A DNA stretch of 64,000 nt from Trichopria drosophilae (taxonomy: Eukaryota > Arthropoda > Insecta > Hymenoptera > Diapriidae), in assembly GCA_030407085.1 (NCBI GenBank), contig CM059586.1, positions 10,806,001-10,870,000 of the forward strand, written 5' to 3'. This document shows, in pieces, positions 1 through 10,631 of the stretch. The stretch's first letter is position 1, and the number at the start of each line of letters is the position of its first letter. The notes under the pieces are model-generated. The model did not search any database. It was not told the origin of the DNA and worked only from the letters and a program-made list of their open reading frames with translations. Position numbers and translations under genes: made by a program.

Positions 1-29
1 TCCCTATTCATATTAAACATATCAGTTGT

Positions 30-333
30 CAGTGCCTCCAACACCTACTCCAGACAGACGTACAACCATCCCCGCCTTAAGTTATACAGCCCAGTTATAT
101 GTATTTCCTAAGTTATACGTTGCCTTGTCCAAAGTTATACTAGTCTCTTCCTCTCCTTCCCCCCACCACATTGTTTCGCTGAGCCACACTCGCTTCGCGA
201 CACTCACACACAGAAACACCCAATGCATGGATATAATAAAGTTACGGAAGTGGGTATAGCAAGGGGCTATAACTTTGGACAAACTTCTGCATTTTTAAAG
301 AACCGATCGTATAACTTAGGGCGGAGGCTACTG
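30..333. mobile_element. MITE-like element, CAGT ends, iterated AAGTTATAC motif
   Basis: The right end reads, on the opposite strand, CAGTAGCCTCCGCCCTAAG, and the left end is a degenerate CAGTGCCTCCAAC. Inside, AAGTTATAC or its complement recurs at irregular spacing: three times on the left (near 80, 110 and 132) and again inverted on the right. The architecture matches the TA-flanked CAGTAG MITEs further on. Ends are approximate and the left one is diverged. The small open frames here are chance. Confidence 0.5.
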
Positions 334-1038
334 TACGGTATGTATCGTCATATATTAGAAAAAAACTTACTAACTTGTTACTTCCAGTCGTCCCAATATG
401 TAATTAAAAATTTCCTATGGGTCGTGAGTCATTTAAAGATTTAATAAATTATTAACGTACCACTCACCGTCCGATCCAGTGGTGAGCGTGTCACCAGTTG
501 TCTAAAAAATAAATAAATGACTCACCACTACCTCCATGCACATGGGGAACTGTGGTCGCCTTCCTTAAAATGAAGCGTTAATGAAGAGTTACGCGAGCGT
601 AAAAATGTCCAAAGTGTACGTAAAAGTGTACAAATTCACGCTTATGATACGCTTAAAACACTCTTCAGCTCTCTGACAAAAATCGAAAAGTCGTTAAGCG
701 TATGTTAAGCATTTTTTTTCCAAATTCACTCTTTGTTAAAGCTTTTGGCACGCTTTTCTATCGCTTTTCACACTCCTTTGACACTCTTACAGTCATTCTT
801 AAGTAACGTCTCATTTTTGCCAGGTCTGCAACCTTCCTTTATATTTTTGGTGTTTAGCACACCTTTGGATGTCTTTCTAATGATGCTAGAGGTCAGGAAC
901 GAGGCTAAATTTAATCTAACAGAAGCATTGAAACTTTAATACATCTGAATTCTTTTTTAATTCTTAAATAAGAATTGGGGATCCCAGGATGCAATCAGAA
1001 GGTTTCAAAATATTCATACCAATGCTTCATTCGAAATA
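334..1038. other. Intergenic, no recognised gene
   Basis: AT-rich sequence with no coding signal. It lies between two MITEs. Around 555-780 there are loosely repeated TTAACGCTT/ACGCTTAAAA-type words, probably old repeat debris. Confidence 0.4.
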
Positions 1039-1320
1039 CAGTAGTCCTCCTCTTAAGTCATCTTCCCTTAAGTCATATCTTTTGCTCCCCCTAAGTCATA
1101 ATTTTATAGGTTATAAATCCTGATGCGTTCCCCAATCACGCGTTTTATTTAACGCTAGCTCGCGTAACGTTTTGTATAAATATGTAACTAACAAATGTAC
1201 CAAAAGTACCAGAAAATTATATTGTAAAGCCATTGAAATTGAATGTTATGAAATATGACTTAAGGGGAGATGCCGTCATCTTGCTTGTCCCGACTGTATG
1301 ACTTAAGGAGAGCACTACTG
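1039..1320. mobile_element. TA-flanked MITE, CAGTAGTCC ends, iterated TTAAGTCATA
   Basis: The 282-bp unit runs from CAGTAGTCCTCCTCTTAAG to the inverted partner CTTAAGGAGAGCACTACTG and is flanked by TA on both sides (1037-1038 and 1321-1322). The left half carries TTAAGTCAT three times in about 50 bases and the right half carries the complement ATGACTTAA. TA duplication and CAGTAG ends are typical of the pogo/Tigger branch of Tc1/mariner, so this is probably a non-autonomous derivative. There is no coding capacity. Confidence 0.75.
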
Positions 1321-1503
1321 TAGTGAAGGATTGGCTTATAACTTTTATCAGGAATAATTGAGAAGTACCCAGGAACAAGCTACACAATTCTTCTACAGGT
1401 AAGGTTTTAGAATTATTGACAATGAGGAAGTACTCAAGAATGTCAATAAATAGAATTCAAAGTTCAGAAATGAATACTTTTCAATCATTTTACATCATTT
1501 TCT

Positions 1504-2513
1504 GGTAAAGTTGCAGAAGAACTGCCGCACCTAAAAAAGTAATGATACAACATGTTTCTGACGTATTTTGTGGCGCTGATTACGAATCTGATAATCAAAA
1601 TTGACGCTTGGACATACTGAAGCCGCTATCTTTAAAAAACTGCACAAAAGCGTATATTTTTTTAGTTTTTTGAGTATACTTTCAAAACTAAACATCGTAC
1701 GAAAAAATGCTTCAAATAAAAAAGGTAGAGCGAAAAATTCTCCACAAAAAAAGTTATATGCATTTTCTTTCTGATATGAACAATAAGCTCGTAAATGAGC
1801 AACGAATATGACCATAATGAATTTTCCCGAAGTAAGTTCAGCTTTTAAAGCGGTATATATATGTACATTGCAATAATTACAGGGACTCAAATTTTACGGT
1901 GGTTTGATTATCATACGTACTTGTTTGGAGGTTAGGGTAGTATAAAAAGTGGGGTCTGGAGGCGGAGCCCCCCATAGAGGCACGCATTACCTCTCGAATT
2001 TATAATTAGTTACATTCTTCAATTTGAAAATGAATAAACCTAGGGGATGCCTGTGTCATGGGGGGCTACTCCCCCAGGCCCCCCTTTCGTACTAACCTAA
2101 CCTCCAACCACAGAGTGTGGGTGATAATGAAACTCCCGTGCTATGTAAATGGTTAGGTGTTAGACTAGGCTCCGTCTCCCACTGATGGTTGGAGGTTAGG
2201 TTAGCATAACAAGGGGGTCCGGGGGCGGAGCCCCCAGCATGCCACCACCCCCGAGATTCACGCATTGTATTGAAGAATGATAGTGTCCTATAAAACTCAT
2301 GTTTTTCAGGTACGTTTGCAAAATGGACGTTTTGAAAATAAACTCAAAAAACTAAAAAACGACACGTTTTTTTGCAGTTTTTTAAAGATAGCGGCTTCAG
2401 TATGTCCAAGCGTCAATTTTGATTATCAGATTCGTAATCAGCGCCACAAAATACGTCAGAAACATGTTGTCTAATTAATTTTTTAGGTGCGGCAGTTCTT
2501 CTGCAATTTTACC
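1504..2513. mobile_element. Long-TIR element, GGTAAA ends, 8-bp TSD (copy A)
   Basis: The ends are GGTAAAGTTGCAGAAGAAC and its inverted partner, with inverted repeats of about 180 bp (1504-1690 against 2330-2513). Flanking 8-mers are CATTTTCT (1496-1503) and CATTTTTT (2514-2521), a 7/8 target duplication. The interior has GC-rich stretches (GGGGGCGGAGCCCCC near 2221) and GGTTAGGTTAG words. The same family recurs at 54728-55580. An 8-bp TSD would suit hAT-, P- or Merlin-type transposases; none is encoded here. The open frames within it are accidental. Confidence 0.75.
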
Positions 2514-2521
2514 CATTTTTT

Positions 2522-3559
2522 GCAATTTTATTTAATTAATGCAATTATATTATATGTTACAATTTACGTGATAAATATAACTATTAATATAGCGAAATAT
2601 ACTATACAACATTGATCACAATGTTGCACAATTGTATTTTATACTCACGATTGGCCTGTAAATATTTATATCGACAATAGTGGAATTTACGCATGGAGGG
2701 AAATTCCCCAAATTAGTGCTCTGCTCTGATTATAACGTCAAAACATTCCTGATAACGTTAAAATGGTCGATAATAAATAGAATTAAAATGTGGTACTCCC
2801 AGAACGAACTCCATCTGGATTGGTTGTCCATAACAACATGGAGTTACTGAACTGTACGAAAAAAAGAACGCATACTCACGTAATTCCACCGCAGTAGCGT
2901 CCCTACATAATCAATCCTCCTTGACGAATTTCGAGATCCTTCTACGATTTATAATTCTATAATATACAAGCAAATGCAATCGGAGTCAGTGCATGCTACA
3001 TTCATTTGTGTTTTCGCCAGAAGACATGCAACATAGAAATCGAAGAAAATTTAGGTTTTTCCTCCGATTGAAATTGATGGTGTTTCTCACTAATTTTCAA
3101 CAGCGGCAGCGTTGCCAGATCTACCATCACTGCATCTGCTGAAATTTAGTGTAAAATCGCCCTGTGTCTTCCGGTGTAGTTTTCATGGAAACGAAGTGAG
3201 CGATTTTGTCCAAAATGTCGGACGTAAAAAAACATAATTTTTTATAAATAAAACACGACATAAATGATCATGGATGAATAAAAACATGTTTACGAGTTAA
3301 TTTTCGAAAATTTTCACCCCATTTCGTATAATAGGACCTACAGGACGAAAAACATGGAGGTCACATTCTGAGTATTTCCATGTAGCGACAGTTAATAGTT
3401 ATTTTGAAATCACGAAAAATTTTCAGGAATTCATTCGTGATATTTAATAGATCAAATAACTTGAGGAATAAACTTACCTACCAGTTTTTATCGAAATTTT
3501 TTCAAAAAATTTGACATTTTTTTTTTTAAATCGACAAGGCAGATCCCTACTTGGCGAAA
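2522..3559. other. Upstream intergenic region of Ubc9, no gene seen
   Basis: AT-rich, no open frame of note. The only structure noticed is a few moderately GC-rich words near 3095-3190. Distal regulatory sites for Ubc9 could be here but none can be named. Confidence 0.3.
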
Positions 3560-3790
3560 AACCGGAAGTTGGTTCTAGGACGTCCAATCCGTCCATGCGT
3601 ATAGATATACAGAGCGCTTCACTCTATCAACGCGCGGTTTCTCGCTCGCGCTCGTCTTGTCGTTTTGCAAAATCGGCGCCGTGTCGCGCTACTCGTCAAG
3701 AAACGTTGCGCGAATAAATTCGTATTTTTCAAAATCCAGATTCCAGAGCCGTCGATTCCAGGACCAGTTTTTTCTTTTCCAGAATCCGAA
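3560..3790 (+). promoter_or_regulatory. Probable promoter and 5' UTR of Ubc9
   Basis: This is a GC- and CpG-richer patch (GCGCGGTTTCTCGCTCGCGC around 3632-3651) inside AT-rich sequence, directly upstream of the Ubc9 start codon. No clear TATA box is seen. A pyrimidine tract (TTTTTTCTTTTCCAG, ending at about 3780) just before the ATG suggests that part of this segment may be a 5'-UTR intron. The assignment rests on position and composition only. Confidence 0.4.
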
Positions 3791-4825
3791 ATGTCAGGGA
3801 TCGCAATGTCTCGGTTGTCGGAGGAGCGCAAGGCGTGGAGGAAAGATCACCCTTTCGTAAGTTTACTACAGTTTTTTCCAAAAATTCCTCGCGTCGTAAG
3901 GTTAGGAACGGTGCGTCCGTGTACCGAAATTACAGATGCGCCTAACCTCACTTTCTCCAAAAATGTGAATTTCAAAAACGCGAATGGAACTTTTTCGATA
4001 TTCGATTTCCCTGCCGTCGCTTATTTTTCCAGATAAACCTGTATTCGTCTAGTTTTATCTCGAAAAAGTAGATGCATCTGAAACGCGAGTTTATCTACCC
4101 TTTGTTTGTCAATAGTGGAATTATCTATAGATGAGATAATCCCAAGATAATAAATTGTTATTATCTGAAAATATGAGTTCTTGTATCAAATTTGATTCCA
4201 TTTTTGTCAAATAGATTCTTGCATGTTACGGGATGTGAAATTGTGTAGAACAACATTGTGATTTTTCAAATATCGTAGGGCTTTGTCGCGAGACCGACTA
4301 AGAATCCAGACTCGACATTGAATCTAATGAGTTGGGAATGCGCGATACCTGGCAAAAAGGGGGTAAGTGTTAAATTCGATTGCGTCAGGAAAATACCGAA
4401 ACAGGCGGATTAATATTATACTATTACAGACTGCGTGGGAAGGAGGGTTGTACAAATTGCGTATGATTTTCAAAGACGATTATCCGTCGAGTCCACCCAA
4501 ATGCAAATTTGAACCTCCACTATTCCACCCTAATGTGTATCCGTCGGGAACGGTATGTTTGTCTTTACTGGACGAAGAAAAAGACTGGCGACCTGCGATT
4601 ACCATCAAACAAATCCTCCTCGGTATACAGGACTTGCTCAACGAACCTAACGTCAAAGATCCAGCACAGGCAGAGGCATATACAATTTACTGGTAATTTC
4701 AATATTTCTCTTGTTTTACTAAAATAAAGAAACGTCAATAATTTAACTTGTTTTTTTACAGCCAAAATCGTTTAGAATACGAAAAGCGTGTTAGAGCTCA
4801 AGCAAGAATGATGGCACCAGAATAA
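3791..4825 (+). CDS. Ubc9: SUMO-conjugating enzyme E2 (Ubc9), complete, four exons
   Basis: Coding exons are 3791-3856, 4279-4362, 4430-4692 and 4762-4825; introns are 422, 67 and 69 bases, all GT-AG (phases 0, 0, 2). They join into 158 residues, the usual Ubc9 length. Seen in the protein: the basic N-terminal helix [10 protein letters not shown], the PTKNPD segment, the HPN motif at 83-85, catalytic Cys93 in SGTVCLS, Asp127 in [10 protein letters not shown], and C-terminal YEKRVRAQA. The family takes SUMO from the Aos1/Uba2 E1 as a Cys93 thioester and passes it to lysines in psi-K-x-E motifs, in nucleus and cytosol; the Drosophila orthologue is lesswright. The start is the first ATG in frame with the family N-terminus MSGIA. 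A pyrimidine-rich stretch ending in CAG at 3780 could be the acceptor of a 5'-UTR intron. Nothing essential is missing. The identity is near certain. Confidence 0.98.
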
Positions 4826-5434
4826 ACGATATTCTAAGAAGACTCGAATGTACAAAACAACTTCTTGAAAAGTAAAGTTTCTTTATGACTCTTTAGGAAG
4901 TCGTTTTGTCTCAGCAGCTATCTCGCGACTCAATGTCTTTGAAACGTCGATTTAGTTTGATGACTGCGAGGTTTTTCGTGCTGTCCCTGGAATAATATGT
5001 TCGTATTTATTGCTTTCCCAAGCATAAGTCCAATACCATATAATTGTTCAAGGCTTAGAATAAATTGAGCAAATCTTTTGTTACCAACGTTGTATGATTT
5101 CAAAATTGCATAAGTCAGGTCAATCCGTATTAGTTATTATTGGACCAGGCACACATGTCGACGCGTGGCTCGATAAATCTACGAGCCGATGACTTCCTTA
5201 GGAAAGAATCCGAGAAGAGATCGTAATATCTGTACAAAGTGATTGGAAAAAACCACCGATAAATACTTTTTATTTACGTTGAGGGTCTTTTCGTTGAATC
5301 GTCGATTTCAATGCTCATCATTTTCGTATTTTAAGTGAAAGTATTTTTTATAATAATTGTATCGTTAATATTAATGATTACAACTTATCATTAATAGTAA
5401 TAATAATAACAATATCGATAATAATAATAATAAA
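4826..5434 (+). promoter_or_regulatory. Ubc9 3' UTR with candidate poly(A) signals
   Basis: AATAAA hexamers lie at 5059-5064 and 5429-5434, the second at the end of a TAA/ATA-rich microsatellite (about 5395-5434) and followed by a GT/T-rich stretch. The long AT-rich tail without open frames fits a 3' UTR. Which signal is used cannot be told from sequence. Confidence 0.45.
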
Positions 5435-5702
5435 CCATGTACTATATCTAATGTCCTTTTGGTCTTTCGTCATCCTTTGCAACATTTTTTTTTTTGAGTA
5501 AACGAGTTGTCTCTTTTTACTACAAATTTTTCTTTCAAATTTTAATTAAACATTTTTCATTGAGTGATTCGATTCCTTTTTTTTCATGAATGATTGATTG
5601 GTTTTTTAATAATGTGATAGATCAATGCATCGATTGTGCTGTACATGTAAGTATATTTTCTATAGTTTGTCTTATTTTATTATATATATATATGTGTAGT
5701 TA

Positions 5703-5891
5703 CAGTAGTCCTTCTCTTATTCTAATTTTCTCCCCTCTCCCACTAAGCGTTTGCTTTCTCGTTTTCCCTCTCTCTTTCTCTTTCGCAGAGCATGCACAGT
5801 CATATGTGCTTCTAAGGAAAGTAATAAGTGCAGTGAGGGGAAATATTAGAATAGGAGAAGAGAAAAAATTAGAATAAGGGAAGGACTACTG
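5703..5891. mobile_element. TA-flanked MITE, CAGTAGTCC ends, CTTATTCTAAT motif
   Basis: The unit starts CAGTAGTCCTTCTCTTATTC and ends in the inverted GGGAAGGACTACTG, with TA at 5701-5702 and 5892-5893 (189 bp). The interior (CCCACTAAGCGTTTGC, then CTTTCGCAGAGCATGC) matches the larger copy at 6329-6599, so this looks like an internally shortened relative. Confidence 0.75.
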
Positions 5892-5893
5892 TA

Positions 5894-6316
5894 CAGCAGG
5901 ACCTCTCTTATTCTAATCGCCTTTCTTATTCTATTTGTCCAGCCTCTCTTATTCTAATCGTTTCCCCACAAGTCTTCTCCCACTATCACACGAAAAGTCA
6001 ATGAAAAATATTGTCCACGAATCACAAGCTCGCAAGCAAAGTAAGTGGGGGTAAGGGGAAAATTAGAATAAGAGAGGTCGGCGCCATCTTGAAAAACGTT
6101 ACTAATTAGAATACAGTAGGACCTCTCTTATTCTAATTAGTAAAGTTTTTCAAGATGGCGCCGACCTCTCTTATTTTAATTTTCTCCTTACCCCCACTTA
6201 CTTTGCTTGCGAGCTTGTGATTCGTGGACAATATTTTTCGTTGACTTTTCGTGTAATAGTGGGGGAACGATTAGAATAAGAGAGGCTGGACAATTAGAAT
6301 AAAAGAGGTCGTACTG
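5894..6316. mobile_element. Two copies of one MITE in inverted orientation (423-bp palindrome)
   Basis: The right copy is complete: 6114-6316, CAGTAGGACCTCTCTTATTC to GTACTG, TA on both sides. The left copy (5894-6111) is the same sequence inverted, starting CAGCAGGACC and lacking its other terminus at the junction. Both contain CAAGATGGCGCCGACC or its complement and iterated CTCTTATTCTAAT. As DNA this is a near-perfect foldback. Confidence 0.75.
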
Positions 6317-6328
6317 TATGTGTAGTTA

Positions 6329-6599
6329 CAGTAATCCTTCTCTTATTCTAATTTGTTCAGTCAGGCAAGATGGCGACCTTCTCTTATTCTAAATTTCTCC
6401 TCTCTCCCACTAAACGTTTGTTGTCTCGTTTTCCCTCTCTCTTTCTCTTTCGCAGAACATGCACGGTTATATAATTCATTTGTGTTTCTAAGGAAACTAA
6501 TAAGTGCGGTGGGGAGAACATGTGAGGGGAAATATTAAAAAAGGAGAAGAGAAAAAATTAGAATAAGAGCAGAGGATAGAAATAAGGGAAGGACTACTG
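6329..6599. mobile_element. TA-flanked MITE, CAGTAATCC/CTACTG ends
   Basis: TA at 6327-6328 and 6600-6601 flank a 271-bp unit with CTTATTCTAA iterated on the left and TTAGAATAAGAG on the right. Its interior matches 5703-5891, and the flank TGTGTAGTTACAGTA is also shared, which suggests that a stretch longer than the MITE was duplicated. Confidence 0.7.
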
Positions 6600-6643
6600 T
6601 ATTTGTTTCTTGATTTTTATATCTGAAACGAAAGCTACTTTTA

Positions 6644-7534
6644 ATAAATATAAATTTTATGGGCTCTGCCTACCACTTGAAAAAAAAATTAAAAAATTTC
6701 TTTCTTGATAAATTAAAACACTTTCACTTTTTAAAAATAAGACTTTATTTAAAATTAAAAACATACAACAAAAAAATTAAAAAAAATAATAAATAGAACT
6801 TAAAACTCTTTAAAAAATATATACAAAACAATAGAAATTAACTTTAAAAGACTCAACGTTTCGGATTTCTCGGGTCCCTCTTCAGGAGTCGATAATTAAA
6901 AACTTACTTAAAGAGTTTTAAGTTCTATTTATTATTTAAAAAAATTTTTTTTTGTATGTTTTTAATTTTAAATAAAGTCTTATTTTTAAAAACGTACTTA
7001 AAGAGTTTTTGATATAATAATTAAAAACTCTTTAAGTAAGTTTTTGATTATTGACTCCTGAAGAGGGACCCGAGAGGTCCAAAACATTGAGTTTTTTAAA
7101 GTTAATTTTTATTTTTTTGTATATATTTTTTAAAGAGTTTTAAGTTCTATTTATTATTTTGTAAAATTTGTTTTTTGTATGTTTTTAATTTTAAATAAAG
7201 TCTTATTTTTAAAAACTTACTTAAAGAGTTTTCAGTATAATAATTAAAAACTTAATTAAAGAGTTTTTAATTATTGATTCCTGAAGAGGGACCGTAGAGG
7301 TCCGAAACGTTGAGTCTTTTAAAGTTAATTTTTATTTTTTTGTATATATTCTTTAAAGAGTTTTAAGTTCTATTGATTATTTTTTATAATTTTGTTGTTG
7401 TATGTTTTGAATTTTAAATAAAGTGTTATTTTTAAAAAGTGTTAGTGTCTCTCTAATTTATAAAGAAGGAAGAAAGAAGAAATTTTTTTTCAAGTGGTAG
7501 GCAGAGCCCATAAAATTTATATTTATTGAAGAAA
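6644..7534. mobile_element. Retroelement-like unit with 14-bp TSD and hairpin-bearing 223-bp repeats
   Basis: An exact 14-mer, GAAAGCTACTTTTA, lies at 6630-6643 and 7535-7548. The unit's ends are long inverted repeats (ATTTTATGGGCTCTGCCTAC at about 6656 and its complement at about 7499). Inside is one inverted unit followed by direct units of about 223 bp. Each has a conserved hairpin (6850-6890 on the - strand; 7053-7092 and 7276-7316 on the + strand): outer arms GACTC/GAGTC, inner arms GGACC/GGTCC, with CTGAAGA before and GAAAC after the inner stem. A TSD this long plus mixed direct and inverted copies recalls Penelope-like elements or retrozymes. No reverse transcriptase is present. Confidence 0.6.
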
Positions 7535-7548
7535 GAAAGCTACTTTTA

Positions 7549-8950
7549 TCAGGATCGTCAAGTATCCAAGTGTTTCGCACTGGATCGTACAATAATTACT
7601 TGCATGATATTAAATAATTCCACTAATGAAAGTTGACTAAGTATTTCGAAAAGCAAAAACAGCTGTTGCGATAAGTGCATTTAATACAATGTGAAAACTG
7701 CAATATATTGACAAATTTAAGCGTATAAGTAAAAAATGTCACATTGACTTCGATGCTTTAAAAGATTCTAATTTTACATGGATTTTAAATTATAATGAAA
7801 AGAGAATTTATTAAAATATCCATACGTAATCTTTATATTTACGAATGGACATTTACATCGATATTAATATGCACATACGTTTTCTTGATAATTCAGAAAA
7901 TTTCTTTTAGTTTTCAATTTTTGTAAAGGAATTATACATGTTTCATATAAATTGATTAAGAAAATAACAGATTTTGAATTACAACATAAGAGAATTGAAA
8001 TTAAATTGAGTTTTATTTTTCTTACTTGGAACCTAACCTAAAAATCTTATTTCAGTGATAACGATTAGAAATATGAAAATACTTCAAAATATATTTAGTT
8101 GCAAATTGTGAAGATTACAAATGATTATTTTTAATTTAAAAACCAAGGCTATTTTCAAAAATTTGAACAAGTGTTCTATTTTTTAGAAGAGGGCGTTACA
8201 AATTTTCATCAGATAGAAAAAGACAAAACATATAAATACTCACGAACAGAAGAAGGAGAGAACAAAATTTTCCATGAGAAAATATGTAGAGCATATGTTC
8301 ATTAAAAGTTTAGCTAATTTTTGGCATTAAACATATTTTATCATTTTGAAAAAATAGTCTCATCTATTTTGAATCGAATTAATGTTAGAATAAAGTATGT
8401 TTTTTGTGGATAAAGCAAAATGAAAAAATAATCGAGGAACTATTGTTTGTATAATGGAATTTTCATTTGTTTTTTTTTAACAATTTCGAATTTTTTTACT
8501 AATTTGTTTACGAAAATGTTTTAAATATATTTCAATTTTAATGTTCATTTTTCATGTGGAATATTTGGAAAAATAGTGCAAAAACCAAATCAATTATTAT
8601 CGAACTTAAATTTTAAGTACACTAGGAGTTTTTTTTCGAGCTGTATATTGAAAAGTCATTTCAAAGTCATCTTGTTTTTGTTTACCTAAATATTAACCTG
8701 TAATTCTTATCGCGTTGGTAATTAACAATGGCATCTACGATATTAGACAACTTTATTTATTTTTCGGAGAACAAATCGAGAATACCTTTTTATGTTTCAC
8801 GTAAACAGAATAATTTTAAACCGCTTAACAACCCAATAAACGAAAAAGTATATATTTTGCAGTCTTTCTAGTGGCGTGTTGATTATTCGAGATTCTTATT
8901 CGAATTTATAATATTTTATACGACCTGTAATACCAGAATAAAATTCATTC
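7549..8950. other. Intergenic, no recognised gene
   Basis: Very AT-rich, no coding signal, no clear terminal repeats. Nothing beyond low-complexity A/T runs was seen. Confidence 0.3.
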
Positions 8951-10631
8951 GATCCCAGCAATCGAGCCCAGCAAACGAAAATGGATTGGAGATGGATTCA
9001 AGTGGATTCATTTTCATAAAACTGAATCCGCGGACTTAAGTTTTTCAATCCCCGCGAATCCAAAAATAATATTTGCCTAAAATAAGAGAATCCTCAATCC
9101 ATGTGAATCACTGCTGAGGGATTCATACAAAATTTTTCTATTCCCTGCGAATCCAAAAATAAAATGTCCAAAAACGAGAGGATTTTCAATACATGTGAAT
9201 CCCTGCTGAGGAATTCGATTTGAATTTTTTCAATTCCTGCAAATGCAAAAATAATATTACCAAAAATAAATGGATTTTCAATGCATGTGAATTCCTGCTG
9301 TTGAATTCGAGCTTCATATCAATCTCTGGGAATCAAAAAATACTATATTATAATATTATTTTTGTATTGGCGGAGATTAGAATAATGAAAACCACGGATT
9401 TAATTTCATCAAAATGAATCCATTTCCGTTTACTGGGAGATTGGATAGGATTGGATTGATTCAATTCTTTTTGAATTCATACTTTGATTCCATAAATATA
9501 TATATTCAAATGAATTGAATTCCGAAGAAAGGAATCCATCTGTATTCAATTTTACGAACACAATTACGAAGACAATCGGAAGCAGTATAAGAATACAAAT
9601 AAATACAGATCAATTCAAAGTTTATTTTTTGAAAGCAAACTTTTCTTGCATTGAAATGAAAACGCTTAAGTAGTTTTGAATCCGTAGTGTTGGATACGCA
9701 GGCATTCAATGTTCCGTTTTGAAGAAGGAAACTTATTTGGATTGAAATGAATACACTTGGATAGTTTTAAATCCGTAATGTTGAATACGGAGGCATTCAA
9801 TATTTCGTTTTGAAGAAGGAAACTTTTTTTAAATTGAAATGAATACACTTGGCTACTTTTGAATCCATAATGTTGAATACAGTTGCATTCAATGTTTCAT
9901 TTTTAAATAGGAAACTTTTTTTGGATTGAAATGGATAGACTTGGATAGTTTTGAATCCGTAATGTTGAATGTATATGTATTCAAACTTTCGTTTTTGAAA
10001 GAAATCTTTGTTTGCATTGAAATGAATACGCTTAGATAGTTTTGAATCTGTAATGTTGAATACGGAGGCATTCAATGTTTCGTTTTTAAAAAGGAAACTT
10101 TTTTTGAATTGAAATGAATACACTTGGCTACTTTTGAATCCATAATGTTGAATACAGTTGCATTCAATGTTTCATTTTTAAATAGGAAACTTTTTTTGGA
10201 TTGAAATGGATACACTTTGATAGTTCTGAATCCGTAATGTTGAATACGAATACATTCAATATTTCGTTTTTAAAAAGGAAACTATTTTTGGATTGAAATG
10301 AATACACTTGGATAGTTCTGAATCCGTAATGTTGAATACGAATACATTTAATATTTCGTTTTTAAAAAGGAAACTATTTTTGGATTGAAATGAATACACT
10401 TAGATAGTTTTGAATCCGTAATGTTCAATACGGATATATTTAAGATTTAATTTTTAAAAAGAAAACTTTTTTTGGATTAATATGAATTCAGAAATTAACC
10501 TTTTTATTCGTATGAGCCAATAGAATTGTATTTACGTATTAAAATGGATTCACCGTTGACCAAAGTATGGATTCAGAATTTAATTGAATCCAATTCTATA
10601 TAACTCTATCCAAATTCGATTGCTGCGATCT
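8951..10631. repeat. Composite repeat with 92-bp tandem units and nested inverted ends
   Basis: Two blocks share a period of about 92 bp. In 9054-9430 three or four units are anchored on GCGAATCCAAAAATA (9054, 9147, 9239, 9328). In 9651-10490 about nine units are anchored on TTGAAATGAATACAC (9651, 9742, 9834, 9926, 10017, 10109, 10201, 10293, 10385, with a degenerate one at 10477). The first block is enclosed by CCCAGCAAACGAAAATGG (8968) and inverted CCATTTCCGTTTACTGGG (9419). The second is enclosed by GGATTGGATTGATTCAATTC (about 9449) and an inverted partner near 10580. The outermost words GATCCCAGCAATCGA and TCGATTGCTGCGATC are also inverted. It reads as a TIR element carrying subterminal satellite arrays. 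Confidence 0.7.

Noticed and set aside
1531..1890. 119-codon - strand open frame and the related 65-codon + strand frame at 2277-2474
   Set aside because: Both are translations of the two inverted arms of the same GGTAAA element, which explains why they share a peptide (SFLKIAASVCPSVNFDYQ).
9797..10123. 108-codon open frame on the - strand with repeated peptides such as FKNETLNASVFNI
   Set aside because: It is produced by the 92-bp tandem array. The unit length is not a multiple of three, so the peptide repeats simply cycle through frames; there is no start context or homology.
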